A DNA stretch of 64,000 nucleotides, taken from NCBI RefSeq assembly GCF_007751715.1, contig NZ_CP036292.1:5153339-5217338 (forward strand), read 5' to 3'. Position numbers and translations under genes: made by a program. The notes beneath the pieces were generated by a model. The model ran no database searches. It saw nothing but the letters and a program-made list of their open reading frames with translations, and was not told where the DNA came from. The DNA comes from Rosistilla oblonga. GTDB lineage: Bacteria > Planctomycetota > Planctomycetia > Pirellulales > Pirellulaceae. Shown piece after piece: positions 27,529-36,496 of the stretch. Within the stretch, counting starts at the first letter, position 1. The number at the start of each line of letters is the position of its first letter.

Positions 27529-28980
27529 ATGCAGTCTTTCCGTTCCCCAGCCATCGGCGCATTGTTGATTGGCCTCGTGCTACCCCAATTCGCGGGCATG
27601 TCATCCGCTGCTGAACTGGACAAATACGGCGGTACCACGGCCGTCAAGGGCAAGGCGACAGGCTTCTTTCATGTGGAGGAGATCGACGGTCGCAACTGGT
27701 TCATCACTCCGGAGGGCAACGCGTTCTTTGCCGTTGGACTTAGCCACATGCTTTCGGGCGAAAGTGATCTGGCATGCCAAAACGTCTACGGCGGCGACGC
27801 AGATGCGTGGCTGAAAGGTTCGTTCGAGAAGGCCCGTGAGATGGGCTTCAACTGTGCGCTGGGTAGTGCGACTAGTCCAGAACGTAATCTGAACGGCTTT
27901 GTTGATGTGCAAGAAGCCGAGAAGCTATTTCGCGAGGCCAACTTCCCATTCGCAGTGGGAGTCATTTTGCTCAAACACCCGTGGGAGTTCGTGGATGGCG
28001 AAACGTTGCCGGATATTTTTCATCCCGACTATGAGCAACTCATCAGAGAGCGAGCAGCCTTAGTCTGCGATCAGTACAAAGACGATCCGCTGTGCATGGG
28101 TTACTACTATGGTTTCGGAGCGTTCAATCAATCCGACCAGTGGGTAAACCATCACTTCTCGTTGCCTGCTGGAAGTCCCGGTCGCGAGGTCTTGTCGGAC
28201 TTGCTCATCAAGCGGTACAGCAACGACGTGAAGAGATTCAATTCGGTCTACGGCACAACATTGAAGGACATGTCTGAACTGAAGTCGACCTTTGAGCTGA
28301 CTTATGAGAAGGAGTACGAACGCCGCAACTATCCTCGTGTTGGTGCGTCCCTGGACAAACAGAAGCTTGCCGACTTTGAGGCGATCGTCTCTCACATGTG
28401 CGTGACACTGTATCGGACCGGTCACGATTCAATTCGTCGCTGGGACAAGAACCACTTGATTCTCGGTTCGTTCATCAAGGAATGGGCGTTGTCGATTGAT
28501 TCCTGGAAGAAAGTTGCGCCCTTCGTGGACATGATCGCGCCGCAGCATGTCAACGAGTTCATTTCGGTAAGCGACTTCGCGGACGCGACCAATCTGCCGA
28601 TCATCTTTTCCGACGAATACTTTGGATTTCACTATCCGGGCAAGAAGGGCAGTCTGCACGCGGGGTTGATTTCACACGAGGCTCGTGGCGAGGTGTACCA
28701 CGCGAACTTAATGCGGCACTTCAAAGATCCGCAAGTGATCGGCGTGACATATTGCGCCTGCATGTACGATCAGGGCGGCAACACGTTGGCGAAGAACAAC
28801 CAAAACGGTTTCTATTCGCTCGACGGCGAGCCCCGTGAGGAGTTAATTGAAGTGGTGACGGAGCTGAACGGAGCGGTCTACCAGCACGCAAAGAAACCAG
28901 CATCCCCGGAGGAGTTGGAAGGGCTGCATACAGAGTTGTTTGGCAAGTGGAAAGAACACAGCGTTCGGCGCGGACGTTAG
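27529..28980 (+). CDS. Secreted GH50-agarase-like protein, copy 1
   Basis: 483 residues from the ATG at 27529, chosen for TGGAG about 8 bases before it and a signal peptide (PAIGALLIGLVLPQFAGMSSAA). The region ATGFFHVEEIDGRNWFITPEGNAFFAVGLSH is the hallmark entry to GH50/agarase-like TIM barrels, and DKNHLILGSFI and IIFSDEYFGFHYPGKKG follow. Where related agarases carry an Asn-Glu acid/base after strand 4 (GY.TDNE), this protein has GYYYGFGAFNQSD, without a glutamate. It retains a glutamate in SDEYFG, the likely nucleophile site. So it may be a modified hydrolase or a binding protein. It follows the sulfatase. Confidence 0.68.
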   Translation: MQSFRSPAIGALLIGLVLPQFAGMSSAAELDKYGGTTAVKGKATGFFHVEEIDGRNWFITPEGNAFFAVGLSHMLSGESDLACQNVYGGDADAWLKGSFEKAREMGFNCALGSATSPERNLNGFVDVQEAEKLFREANFPFAVGVILLKHPWEFVDGETLPDIFHPDYEQLIRERAALVCDQYKDDPLCMGYYYGFGAFNQSDQWVNHHFSLPAGSPGREVLSDLLIKRYSNDVKRFNSVYGTTLKDMSELKSTFELTYEKEYERRNYPRVGASLDKQKLADFEAIVSHMCVTLYRTGHDSIRRWDKNHLILGSFIKEWALSIDSWKKVAPFVDMIAPQHVNEFISVSDFADATNLPIIFSDEYFGFHYPGKKGSLHAGLISHEARGEVYHANLMRHFKDPQVIGVTYCACMYDQGGNTLAKNNQNGFYSLDGEPREELIEVVTELNGAVYQHAKKPASPEELEGLHTELFGKWKEHSVRRGR

Positions 28981-29043
28981 TGAGAGTCGTGGATCGCTCC
29001 GCCGATCCAACGTCCGCCAACTGATCAGTACTTGAGAGAAAAC

Positions 29044-30498
29044 ATGAATAGCGCCGTATATGAAACAAGCAACTGGAAATTGCCAGTCTGTAAAGCTGTG
29101 CGTTGGATCGCGGATCGATCCACGACATTTTTGTTCACCATCGCTTTGCTGGCTGGCACCGCGCAGGCTGAGGATGCAACGGGATTCATCCACGTTAAAC
29201 AAATTGATGGCGTTTGGTGGTTCATAAACGCGGATGGCGAGAAGTTTGTCAGCATAGGTGTGAACCACATCGAGCCGCACCTGTGGCTGGCTCCGTACAA
29301 CAAAGCGGCGACGCTCAAGAAGTACGGAAGCGATATGGTCGGCCCGGACGGGCACTTCAACACCAGCGGTGACGCTGCCAAAAAGTGGATCGAAGCGCAA
29401 GTCAAAACCACTCGTGAACTTGGCTTCAACACCTTCGGCAAGCACACGCACCCCGCAATTGATCCGGCGCTCTACCAGGAACAGATTTATTACATCGCGT
29501 CGCTCGACACTGCTCCGCTCGCTGGGTGGCAGGAACGACGTGGTCGTGGTCCAATGCCTGATGTATTTTCAGTTGACTTCGAGAATCATGTCGCAGCGCG
29601 AGTTCGCCAATTAGCCGACTTGCACAAGGATCAAAAGAACTTGATCGGCTATCTGTACACCGATGTGCCCAGTTGGGTGATGGGTCGCGCCGAACAGGCG
29701 GAGCGGAATGACACGACAATGATCTACCCGTGGATCAATGCGATCCTGCCGCTTGGCGAATCGTCACCGGGCAAGCTGCGATGGCTGGAGCACTTGAAGC
29801 AGCGTTATCCAAATGCGGAAGCAGCCGCCAAAGTGTGGGGCCTGCCGGTCAGCCCGACATACGGGATTTCGTGGACTGAGATGGCTCGGCAAACGGATTG
29901 GTCAAACGCGTCCGACATCGCCTCGGCGAAGAAAGACATGCTGGCGTTCATGCCAATCATTGCGGAACAGTGGTACTCGCTGAACGCAAGACTCATTCGG
30001 AAACATGACCCGAACCACCTGATTCTTGGCGACAAGAACATGGTGATGTGGCACTATGACTTCATGCTGCCAGCAATCAAGAAGCACGTTGACGTCGTCT
30101 GCGTTCAGGCATACGGCCCGTGGGAAAAGGACAAGAAGCTGTGCGACATGATCTACGAAGAAACCGGGAAACCAATCTTCAACGGTGATGGTTGCTTCGG
30201 TCTTGCGGGACCAAAGCAGCAGGAGTGGGGCGTGAAGGGATTCCGCACCGGCGCAAAGTCGCTCGAAGAAGTCGCCACGATGTACGAAGAGATGCTTCGC
30301 GGCATGATGTCAACACCGTACTACATCGGCTGGCATCACTGCGGCTACATGGAGCAATGGGACGAGGCAGAACGAGGCGACGCGCCCCGCAACGAAAACG
30401 GATTCCTTGACCCGCTGGAGAACCACCGGACGCAATGGACCGGTGTTCTGAGGGATATCAATCCCAAGGCCGCCATGCTGCACGATGGTGCGAAGTAA
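29044..30498 (+). CDS. Secreted GH50-agarase-like protein, copy 2
   Basis: 484 residues from the ATG at 29044 (an upstream TTG at 29032 is possible). Signal sequence TTFLFTIALLAGTAQAED lies after a 30-residue leader. Clearly a paralogue of the gene before it: ATGFIHVKQIDGVWWFINADGEKFVSIGVNHIEP and DPNHLILGDKNMV match its landmarks, and KPIFNGDGCFG aligns with its SDEYFG. Here the acid/base site reads LYTDVPSW and the nucleophile site has Gly instead of Glu, so both catalytic glutamates expected for GH50 seem absent. A carbohydrate-binding or otherwise changed role is inferred. It is the last gene of the rightward run. Confidence 0.68.
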   Translation: MNSAVYETSNWKLPVCKAVRWIADRSTTFLFTIALLAGTAQAEDATGFIHVKQIDGVWWFINADGEKFVSIGVNHIEPHLWLAPYNKAATLKKYGSDMVGPDGHFNTSGDAAKKWIEAQVKTTRELGFNTFGKHTHPAIDPALYQEQIYYIASLDTAPLAGWQERRGRGPMPDVFSVDFENHVAARVRQLADLHKDQKNLIGYLYTDVPSWVMGRAEQAERNDTTMIYPWINAILPLGESSPGKLRWLEHLKQRYPNAEAAAKVWGLPVSPTYGISWTEMARQTDWSNASDIASAKKDMLAFMPIIAEQWYSLNARLIRKHDPNHLILGDKNMVMWHYDFMLPAIKKHVDVVCVQAYGPWEKDKKLCDMIYEETGKPIFNGDGCFGLAGPKQQEWGVKGFRTGAKSLEEVATMYEEMLRGMMSTPYYIGWHHCGYMEQWDEAERGDAPRNENGFLDPLENHRTQWTGVLRDINPKAAMLHDGAK

Positions 30499-30611
30499 GA
30501 CTGGTTGTAGTCGAGCTTGACGACGGTATATACAAGAGCACGGAAAATCTTGTGATAGCCTCGGGGGCCGGACGTTGTCGAAACTGGTCAGTCACTCTGT
30601 CCTCCCAACCC

Positions 30612-30806
30612 CTACCCGGCTTTCCAACGGCTCAATACTTGAGTTACGCGAGCCGGACTCACTCCAAGGTAATGGGCTAATGCCGCCCGCGATTCAAACT
30701 CCCCAGTATCCCAAAATGCTTGGTAATGACGGTCCAATCGCATCCGGTCACGCGTTGGTTTTGCTGACTCGGTTTCAGCACGAATTCGGCCCAAAAGGAG
30801 TTCCAT
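30612..30806 (-). CDS. Short helix-turn-helix protein or remnant, recombinase-associated type
   Basis: 64 codons. The sequence ARHY-like LDRHYQAFWDTGEFESRAALAHYLGVSPARVTQVLSRWK contains a clear helix-turn-helix (ALAHYLGVSPARVTQVL). From memory, very similar short pieces accompany site-specific recombinases and DUF2924 proteins on mobile elements. The ATG lacks a good ribosome site and no recombinase is next to it, so it is probably the leftover of an integrated element. Confidence 0.45.
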   Translation of the reverse strand: MELLLGRIRAETESAKPTRDRMRLDRHYQAFWDTGEFESRAALAHYLGVSPARVTQVLSRWKAG

Positions 30807-31026
30807 TTGAATAATTCGATCTTGGGCAATCGACGTAACCTGTTGGTACGAAAGGCCCCTAGTTTGCCCCCCCTAGTTCGGATTGAGACCGCCTCAGGGA
30901 GCCTTTTACGAGCGAGACAAAAGCCTTGTCGGTTTACAAATCAGCTGGATAGAGACGCCGCTAAGCTTGCTGTTTCCAGATTCCATGTGGCGATCTCCAC
31001 TGCATAAAGTTCAACTGGTGCCCTCG

Positions 31027-31036
31027 ATCCTCCACT
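31027..31036 (+). repeat. Short copy of the tRNA-Ala 3' end (possible att remnant)
   Basis: ATCCTCCACT is identical to bases 16916-16925, the 3' acceptor strand and following two bases of tRNA-Ala, and is preceded by GTTCAA as in the tRNA T loop. The rest of a tRNA cannot be folded here. Ten bases alone are weak evidence. Confidence 0.3.
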
Positions 31037-31045
31037 CGGAACCAA

Positions 31046-31084
31046 AAAGCCCGTTTTGACCAAGCGTCAAAGCGGGCTTTTTTC
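31046..31084 (+). terminator. Strong bidirectional-type terminator
   Basis: Stem AAAGCCCGTTTTGAC with its complement (one G-T pair) closing loop CAAGC, followed by TTTTTT on the plus strand. It isolates the PSD1 operon from the upstream region. As it lies directly after the tRNA-end copy, it may be the original terminator of a lost tRNA gene. Confidence 0.8.
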
Positions 31085-31247
31085 GTAGGCGATCCGATCG
31101 GATCCGCCAACTTGCCCAACGTTCCACCGGCCCGACATGGCGGTTGGACATCAGCCCCGGGCGCACGCCCTGAGGAGACTCTAAAGTCGCCCGCGCTTCG
31201 AATCAGGTCATCACTCTTCTTTACGATACACCATTTCGTAAACACCG

Positions 31248-31275
31248 TTGACTTAAAGATTGCGAGTATTAGAAT
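31248..31275 (+). promoter_or_regulatory. Sigma-70-like promoter of the PSD1/DUF1501/ROK operon
   Basis: TTGACT at 31248-31253, 16-base spacer, TAGAAT at 31270-31275. The expected transcript would start near 31282, downstream of the longest possible start codon (TTG at 31260) and upstream of the TTG at 31330. Confidence 0.5.
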
Positions 31276-31329
31276 CGGGATCTCGGTACATCTGGAAGAA
31301 AACATTCTCTAATGTAGCCAGGGCGATTC

Positions 31330-33581
31330 CATTGAGATGGCGAAAACTGCTGCTGGTGTTTGCAATTGCTCCATTTGCTTCCGGTCCGACCGCTGCAAAC
31401 GAAGCGAATTTCGAAACGGAAGTTGCACCGTTGCTGATCAAACGGTGTGTCGAATGCCACCACGGACGCGATCCGTCGGGCAATCTACTGCTGACCACTG
31501 CCGAGGGCTTCCACCAAGGAGGCGATTCCGGCCCAGTGATCGATCTCGAGAATCTCGGCGCGAGTTATTTTCTGCACCGCGTTGCCGATGGAGAGATGCC
31601 GCCCGAATCGAAAGGCCAGTCGCAGAAGTTGCCCGACGAAGAGATCGAAGTCCTGCGGCGTTGGATCGTCGGTGGCGCGGAGTGGCCCGAGGGGCGAGTT
31701 CTCGATTTGTTCGAACGCACCAGCGACGTGCGTGGTGGTCGCGATCTCTGGTCATTGCAACCGGTTGAACGTCCCGCGGTTCCACAACTGGAATCGCTGC
31801 AGCAGCCAACGAACCCGATCGACGCTTTTATCCTCGCTCGCCTGGAACAGGAGCAGATGCAGCCCGCTCCCACAGCGAGCAAACGCGAACTGCTGCGGCG
31901 TCTGTACTTCGACTTGATTGGGCTGCCGCCGACACTGGCTCAAATCGAAGCCTTTGAGCAGGACGATTCCCCGCAGGCGTTCGATCAGGTCGTCGATCAA
32001 CTGCTCGACATGCCGCAGTATGGCGAACGCTGGGGCCGCTATTGGCTGGACCTTGTTCGTTATGCCGACACCAGCGGTTACGAACGCGATCAAGAAAAAC
32101 CGTTCGCCTGGAAGTATCGCGACTGGGTCGTTGCCGCTCTGAATGCCGACATACCGTACGATCGCTTTGTGATTGAACAACTGGCCGGCGACGAACTGCC
32201 CCAACGGACCGAAGCCTCCGTCATCGCCACCGGTTTTCTGAGGCTGGGAACTTGGAACGACGAACCCAACGATCCGCTGGATTACCAATACGATCGTCTG
32301 GAGGATTTGGTGCACACGACATCCTCCACCTTCTTGGCGATGACCGTCAAGTGCGCTCGCTGCCATGACCACAAGTTCGATGCCATCACCCACGAAGACT
32401 ACTATCGCATGGCATCGGCGTTTTGGGCGGGCCCAATTGCGACTCGCACTCGAAGTTTGTTGGGGGGCCCAAAGCCGGACGAACTTGGCGTAACCGAAGT
32501 ACTTGGGTGGACGGACCTTGGGCCAACGCCACCACCACTGCATGTGTTAAAGAATGGCGAGCGTGAAGTCCCGTTGGGCGAGGTCGTCCCCGCCTCGCTA
32601 TCGATGATTCCTGCATTGGAAAAGACGTTTGATGCGGCCCCCGAAGGATCGAAAACTTCGCACCGGCGACTGCAACTGGCGAACTGGATCGCCACTGCGG
32701 AGAATCCTTTAACGGCCCGCGTGTTGGTGAATCGAATTTGGCAACATCACTTCGGCCAGGGAATCGTTCGCTCTCCAAACAACTTCGGCTTCCTCGCGGA
32801 TCCTCCCACGCATCCGAGGTTGTTGGATTGGTTGGCGGATGAGTTTGTGCAAGGCGGATGGAAGATCAAACGCCTGCACAAGCTGATTTTGACATCGAAG
32901 ACATGGCAACAAGCATCGACGCACCCGGCGGTCGCAGAATATTCCCAGAAGGATTCGACCAACCGATTGTGGTGGAAGAGCGAGCGGCGTCGCTTGGACG
33001 CCGAAGCGCTGCGAGATGCGATGCTTACTGTCTCGGGGGAATTGGATCTGCAAGTCGGTGGGCCCGGTTTCCGACCTACGATTGCCGCCGCTGCGTTGGA
33101 AGGACTTTCCAAGAAGTCAGCCGCCTGGAACCCATCGCCTGCCGACGCGCAAACGCGCCGCAGCCTGTATATGTTTTCGAAACGCGGCCTGCTGCCGCCC
33201 ATGATGACAACGTTCAACTTCTCCGATGCAACTCAGTCGTGCGGCCAGCGAGACGTAACAACCGTTCCGACCCAGGCACTCGTCTTGATGAACAATCCGT
33301 TTGTGCATGACCGCAGCAGCAAGCTTGCAAAGTCGATCATCGCGAACGCGAAACATCCGCAGGATCAAGTCGCTCAATTGTGGTCGATAGTCTACGGACG
33401 AAAACCAACAGCCGCGGAAACTCAACTCGCGCAGCAACACCTTGAAACACAATGGAACCGTTTCGAAAAACTGGCCACGACGTCGTCGCAGGAAACGCCT
33501 GCACCTTCAGCGGAAACTCGGGCGATGGCCTCCTTGGCTCATGTCCTGCTGAATTCCAACGAGTTCATCTATATCGATTGA
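31330..33581 (+). CDS. Secreted PSCyt1/DUF1549/DUF1553 (PSD1) protein
   Basis: 750 residues from TTG at 31330, which yields a compact signal peptide (LRWRKLLLVFAIAPFASGPTAA); the frame is open to TTG 31260 (773 residues), but a likely promoter overlaps that stretch. PSCyt1 with CVECH near residue 38 and GEMPP, DUF1549 (RLYFDLIGLPPTLAQIEAF, YGERWGRYWLDLVRYADTSGYERD, CARCHDHKFDAI) and DUF1553 (NPLTARVLVNRIWQHHFGQGIVRSPNNFG, LTVSGELD, QALVLMNNPFV). The family is paired with DUF1501 in planctomycetes, as here, 8 bases apart. A shorter-than-usual middle section between the two DUFs lacks the carbohydrate-binding module often found there. Function unproven; haem attachment predicted. Confidence 0.85.
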
Positions 33582-33589
33582 GGCACCTC

Positions 33590-35023
33590 ATGTTGAAACC
33601 ATCGTTGTACCCCTGCGGCAAGTCGCGTCGTGAATTTGTCTGGGAGATGGGTGCTGGCTTTGCCGGAGTGGCGTTGGCCAGTCTGCTTGGCCGGGATGGC
33701 ATTTCGATGGGAACCGCGGCGGCGAAAGAGGGCCAACAACGTTCCCAGCCGCGCGCGAAGGCATGTATTTTCCTGATGATGAATGGAGCGCCGTCGCAGG
33801 TCGATACTTTCGACTTCAAACCGGAGCTGGAAAAGTACAGCGGAAAACAACTTCCGGCGGACAAGAAGTTCATCAATTCCGGCGGTCGAAAAATGGGGTT
33901 CCTGACGCCCGCCTGGCGGCCGTTCCGACCGGGAGGTGAATCCGGCCTGCTGGTTTCGGACTACTTCCCCAACGTTCGAAAGCACGCCGACAAACTGTGC
34001 GTGATCAAATCGTGCCACACCGACAGCCACGCCCATGGTTCTGCGTTGGTGGCGATGAATACCGGCAAGACATTGATCGGGCGACCTTCGTTGGGCAGCT
34101 GGTGCGTCTACGGGATGGGATCGGGAAACGAAAATCTGCCTGGCTATGTCGTGATGCTGGACAAGCGCGGCGGGCCGATCAGCGGACAACCAAACTGGTC
34201 CAGCGGTTTCATGCCGGCCACCTATGCAGGCACATTATTTCGTCCCACCGGCGAACCGATTCTCGACTTGAAGGGACCAGCTCATGTGTCCCAGGCGGTC
34301 CAGCGAGAACAACTCGATCTGTTGGCCCAGCTCAACCAACAGCATCTCGATCTTCGCCCGGGAAGTCAGGATTTAGCGGATCGAATTCGCAGTTATGAGC
34401 TCGCCTATCGAATGCAGTCGGCCACGCCCGAAGCGGTCGACCTGTCCGATGAAAGTCAGCAGACGCTGGATGCTTACGGCGTTGGCAAACAACCGACCGA
34501 CGAATACGGTCGCAACTGTTTGATCGCTCGGCGATTGGTGGAACGCGGCGTACGGTTCATTCAACTCTATTCCGGCGGAGGTCACCTGGAAGAGACCTGG
34601 GATGCACATGAGAGTATTGAAAAGAACCATGGCCAACATGCCGCCGAAGTCGACCAACCGATCGCTGCATTGCTGGCCGATCTGGAACAACGGGGACTTC
34701 TGGATGACACACTGGTTGTCTGGGGCGGAGAATTCGGACGCATGCCGTTCAGTGAAGGGCAGGGGGCTCCCGGCCGCAATCACAACCCGTATGGATTCTG
34801 CATGTGGATGGCGGGCGGTGGCATCCGAGGTGGACAGTCTTATGGCGAGACCGATGAATTCGGATTTGAAGCGGTGCAAGACAAAGTCCATCTGCACGAC
34901 CTGCACGCCACGATTCTTCATGCAATGGGGCAGGACCACGAACTGCTTTCATGGTTTCATCAGGGGCGTGAAGAAACACTGACCGATGTCGGCGGCCGGG
35001 TTGTTCACGAACTATTTGTCTAA
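33590..35023 (+). CDS. DUF1501 exported protein
   Basis: 477 residues from the ATG at 33590, 8 bases after the PSD1 stop; earlier in-frame codons belong to the PSD1 gene. SRREFVWEMGAGFAGVALASLLG is a twin-arginine-type signal. DUF1501 motifs: KACIFLMMNGAPSQVDTFDFKP, VIKSCHTDSHAHGSAL, PGYVVMLDKRGGP, LVVWGGEFGRMPF, RNHNPYGFCMWMAGGGIRGG, HDLHATILHAMGQDHELLS. The family is related to sulfatases and phosphatases by fold and works with the PSD1 partner; the substrate is unknown. Confidence 0.9.
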   Translation: MLKPSLYPCGKSRREFVWEMGAGFAGVALASLLGRDGISMGTAAAKEGQQRSQPRAKACIFLMMNGAPSQVDTFDFKPELEKYSGKQLPADKKFINSGGRKMGFLTPAWRPFRPGGESGLLVSDYFPNVRKHADKLCVIKSCHTDSHAHGSALVAMNTGKTLIGRPSLGSWCVYGMGSGNENLPGYVVMLDKRGGPISGQPNWSSGFMPATYAGTLFRPTGEPILDLKGPAHVSQAVQREQLDLLAQLNQQHLDLRPGSQDLADRIRSYELAYRMQSATPEAVDLSDESQQTLDAYGVGKQPTDEYGRNCLIARRLVERGVRFIQLYSGGGHLEETWDAHESIEKNHGQHAAEVDQPIAALLADLEQRGLLDDTLVVWGGEFGRMPFSEGQGAPGRNHNPYGFCMWMAGGGIRGGQSYGETDEFGFEAVQDKVHLHDLHATILHAMGQDHELLSWFHQGREETLTDVGGRVVHELFV

Positions 35024-35046
35024 GCGACGGAGCCTATCTGCGATCG

Positions 35047-36225
35047 ATGAACGTATCCCATTCCACCCAACCCAAGCTTCTCAGCCAGTTGAATGAACGC
35101 GCTGTCTTGCGTGTGCTGCAGACCAACGGACCAAGCTCTCGTGCAGAAGTCACGCGACTTGCGGGCGTTACGCGTCCGACGGTATCGAAGGCGGTTTCGT
35201 CGCTGTTGAAGTCGGGGTTTCTCGAAGAATTCGACGCTCCCGAAAACAACCGCGGCCGTCCGGCAAAGCTGCTGCGATTGGGCGGTGCAACGTCGCAAGT
35301 CGTTGGGCTGGTCATCGACAGCCCAGTTTGTCGGATTGTTACCGCGGGATTGGATGGATCGCTGCGCAGCGATGTCTACCGTGAATTTAAAACTCCGGAA
35401 ACCTACGACGAATTGATCGCCATCATCACCGATCAGATCGAAAGGCTCAGCTCCGCAAGAGATCTCCGCACGCTCGGCGTAGGGGTCAGCTTGCCTGGCC
35501 TGTACGACTACAAGGAAGGCTGTTCGATCCTGTCACCCAATGTGCCGCTGACAAATGGTCACTGCCTGGGCCGAGATCTTTCCCAGCGTTTGAATCTGGA
35601 AGTCACCGTGCTGCAGGAATCCGACGCGTTATGCCTGGCGGAACGACACTTCGGTCTCGCCAGCAGAATGACCGATTTTGCGATGCTCGACGCCAGCACC
35701 GGGATTGGACTGGGAATTCTGAACGACGGCCGACTGCTGAAGGGAAGCTGCGGGTTGGCCGGAGAACTTGGCCACCTGCCGATGGTCCGCGATGGGATCC
35801 AGTGCGGATGTGGCCGCACTGGATGTCTGGAAACCTTGGCTAGCGATACAGCGTTCACTCGCCGGGTGTCGCAAAAACAGAGCCGCGATCTCACGTTCAC
35901 TCAAATCGCCGAACGAGTTGCCGCGGGCGAACTTTGCGTCGCGGAGGAATTAGAACAGGTTTTGGAACATCTAGTTTTTGCACTCGTGACCACGATCAAT
36001 CTATTTAATCCTCAAACCCTTTTTGTTCACAGTCGCATGTTCGACCTCGACGATCGATTGCTCGAACGACTGATTCGACAGACCGAGTCGCGGGCGCTTC
36101 AGCCATCGTTTCGGCAATGTCGCATCCAGCGCGCCCGTGGCAGCAAACGCGAAGGCGCAGTGGCCGGGATCATCGAATACCTAACACACTCCCGCGTCTC
36201 GCCCCTGGCGCCGGTAGGAGTGTAG
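35047..36225 (+). CDS. ROK-family transcriptional repressor (NagC/Mlc-like)
   Basis: 392 residues. N-terminal winged helix (VLRVLQTNGPSSRAEVTRLAGVTRPTVSKAVSSLLKSGFLEE), then a ROK domain with VGLVIDSPVCRIVTAGLDG, GVGVSLPGLYD, DASTGIGLGILNDGRLLKGSCGLAGELGHLP and the zinc motif CGCGRTGCLETLAS. ROK repressors bind amino sugars or phosphosugars. It starts 23 bases after the DUF1501 gene and lies next to sialic-acid genes, so an N-acetyl-sugar effector is likely but not shown. DLSGLAG-type phosphate loop is intact. Confidence 0.92.
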   Translation: MNVSHSTQPKLLSQLNERAVLRVLQTNGPSSRAEVTRLAGVTRPTVSKAVSSLLKSGFLEEFDAPENNRGRPAKLLRLGGATSQVVGLVIDSPVCRIVTAGLDGSLRSDVYREFKTPETYDELIAIITDQIERLSSARDLRTLGVGVSLPGLYDYKEGCSILSPNVPLTNGHCLGRDLSQRLNLEVTVLQESDALCLAERHFGLASRMTDFAMLDASTGIGLGILNDGRLLKGSCGLAGELGHLPMVRDGIQCGCGRTGCLETLASDTAFTRRVSQKQSRDLTFTQIAERVAAGELCVAEELEQVLEHLVFALVTTINLFNPQTLFVHSRMFDLDDRLLERLIRQTESRALQPSFRQCRIQRARGSKREGAVAGIIEYLTHSRVSPLAPVGV

Positions 36226-36496
36226 ACACGATCCGCCTAGCCCAAGACAAAACTCATCCCAGCCCCAAAGATCGTAAGCGACACGGACCAGAGCGGTCGG
36301 CGACATCCCAAAAGTGATTGCCACAACGGGGCGGTTGCCCTGGAATTACCCAAAATACGGGGCGGCGAGAAACGCGGGCGCCAAGGTGTTTTCTTTTGCT
36401 TTCGGTTGACCGCCGAAAGGCTTTGCAACGGCTCGGAAATCGCGGGGTGAGGTGATCGATCCGGACCGAGTGGCTGGCCAGTACGACTCTTGCCTT

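Larger units (their letters stand above)
30499..31259. other. Junction region between the polysaccharide block and the PSD1 operon
   Basis: 761 bases. It holds a short HTH frame on the minus strand, a 10-base copy of the tRNA-Ala 3' end, a strong terminator and a promoter, each listed separately. The rest shows no recognisable coding sequence and looks like decayed DNA. Confidence 0.5.

Noticed and set aside
30950-31034. Second tRNA gene before the terminator at 31046
   Set aside because: The acceptor partner of ATCCTCC is missing and no D or anticodon arm folds; only the last ten bases match tRNA-Ala.
36399-36419. Terminator between the ROK and AGE genes
   Set aside because: A 7-bp hairpin CTTTCGG/CCGAAAG exists but has no T tract on either strand.
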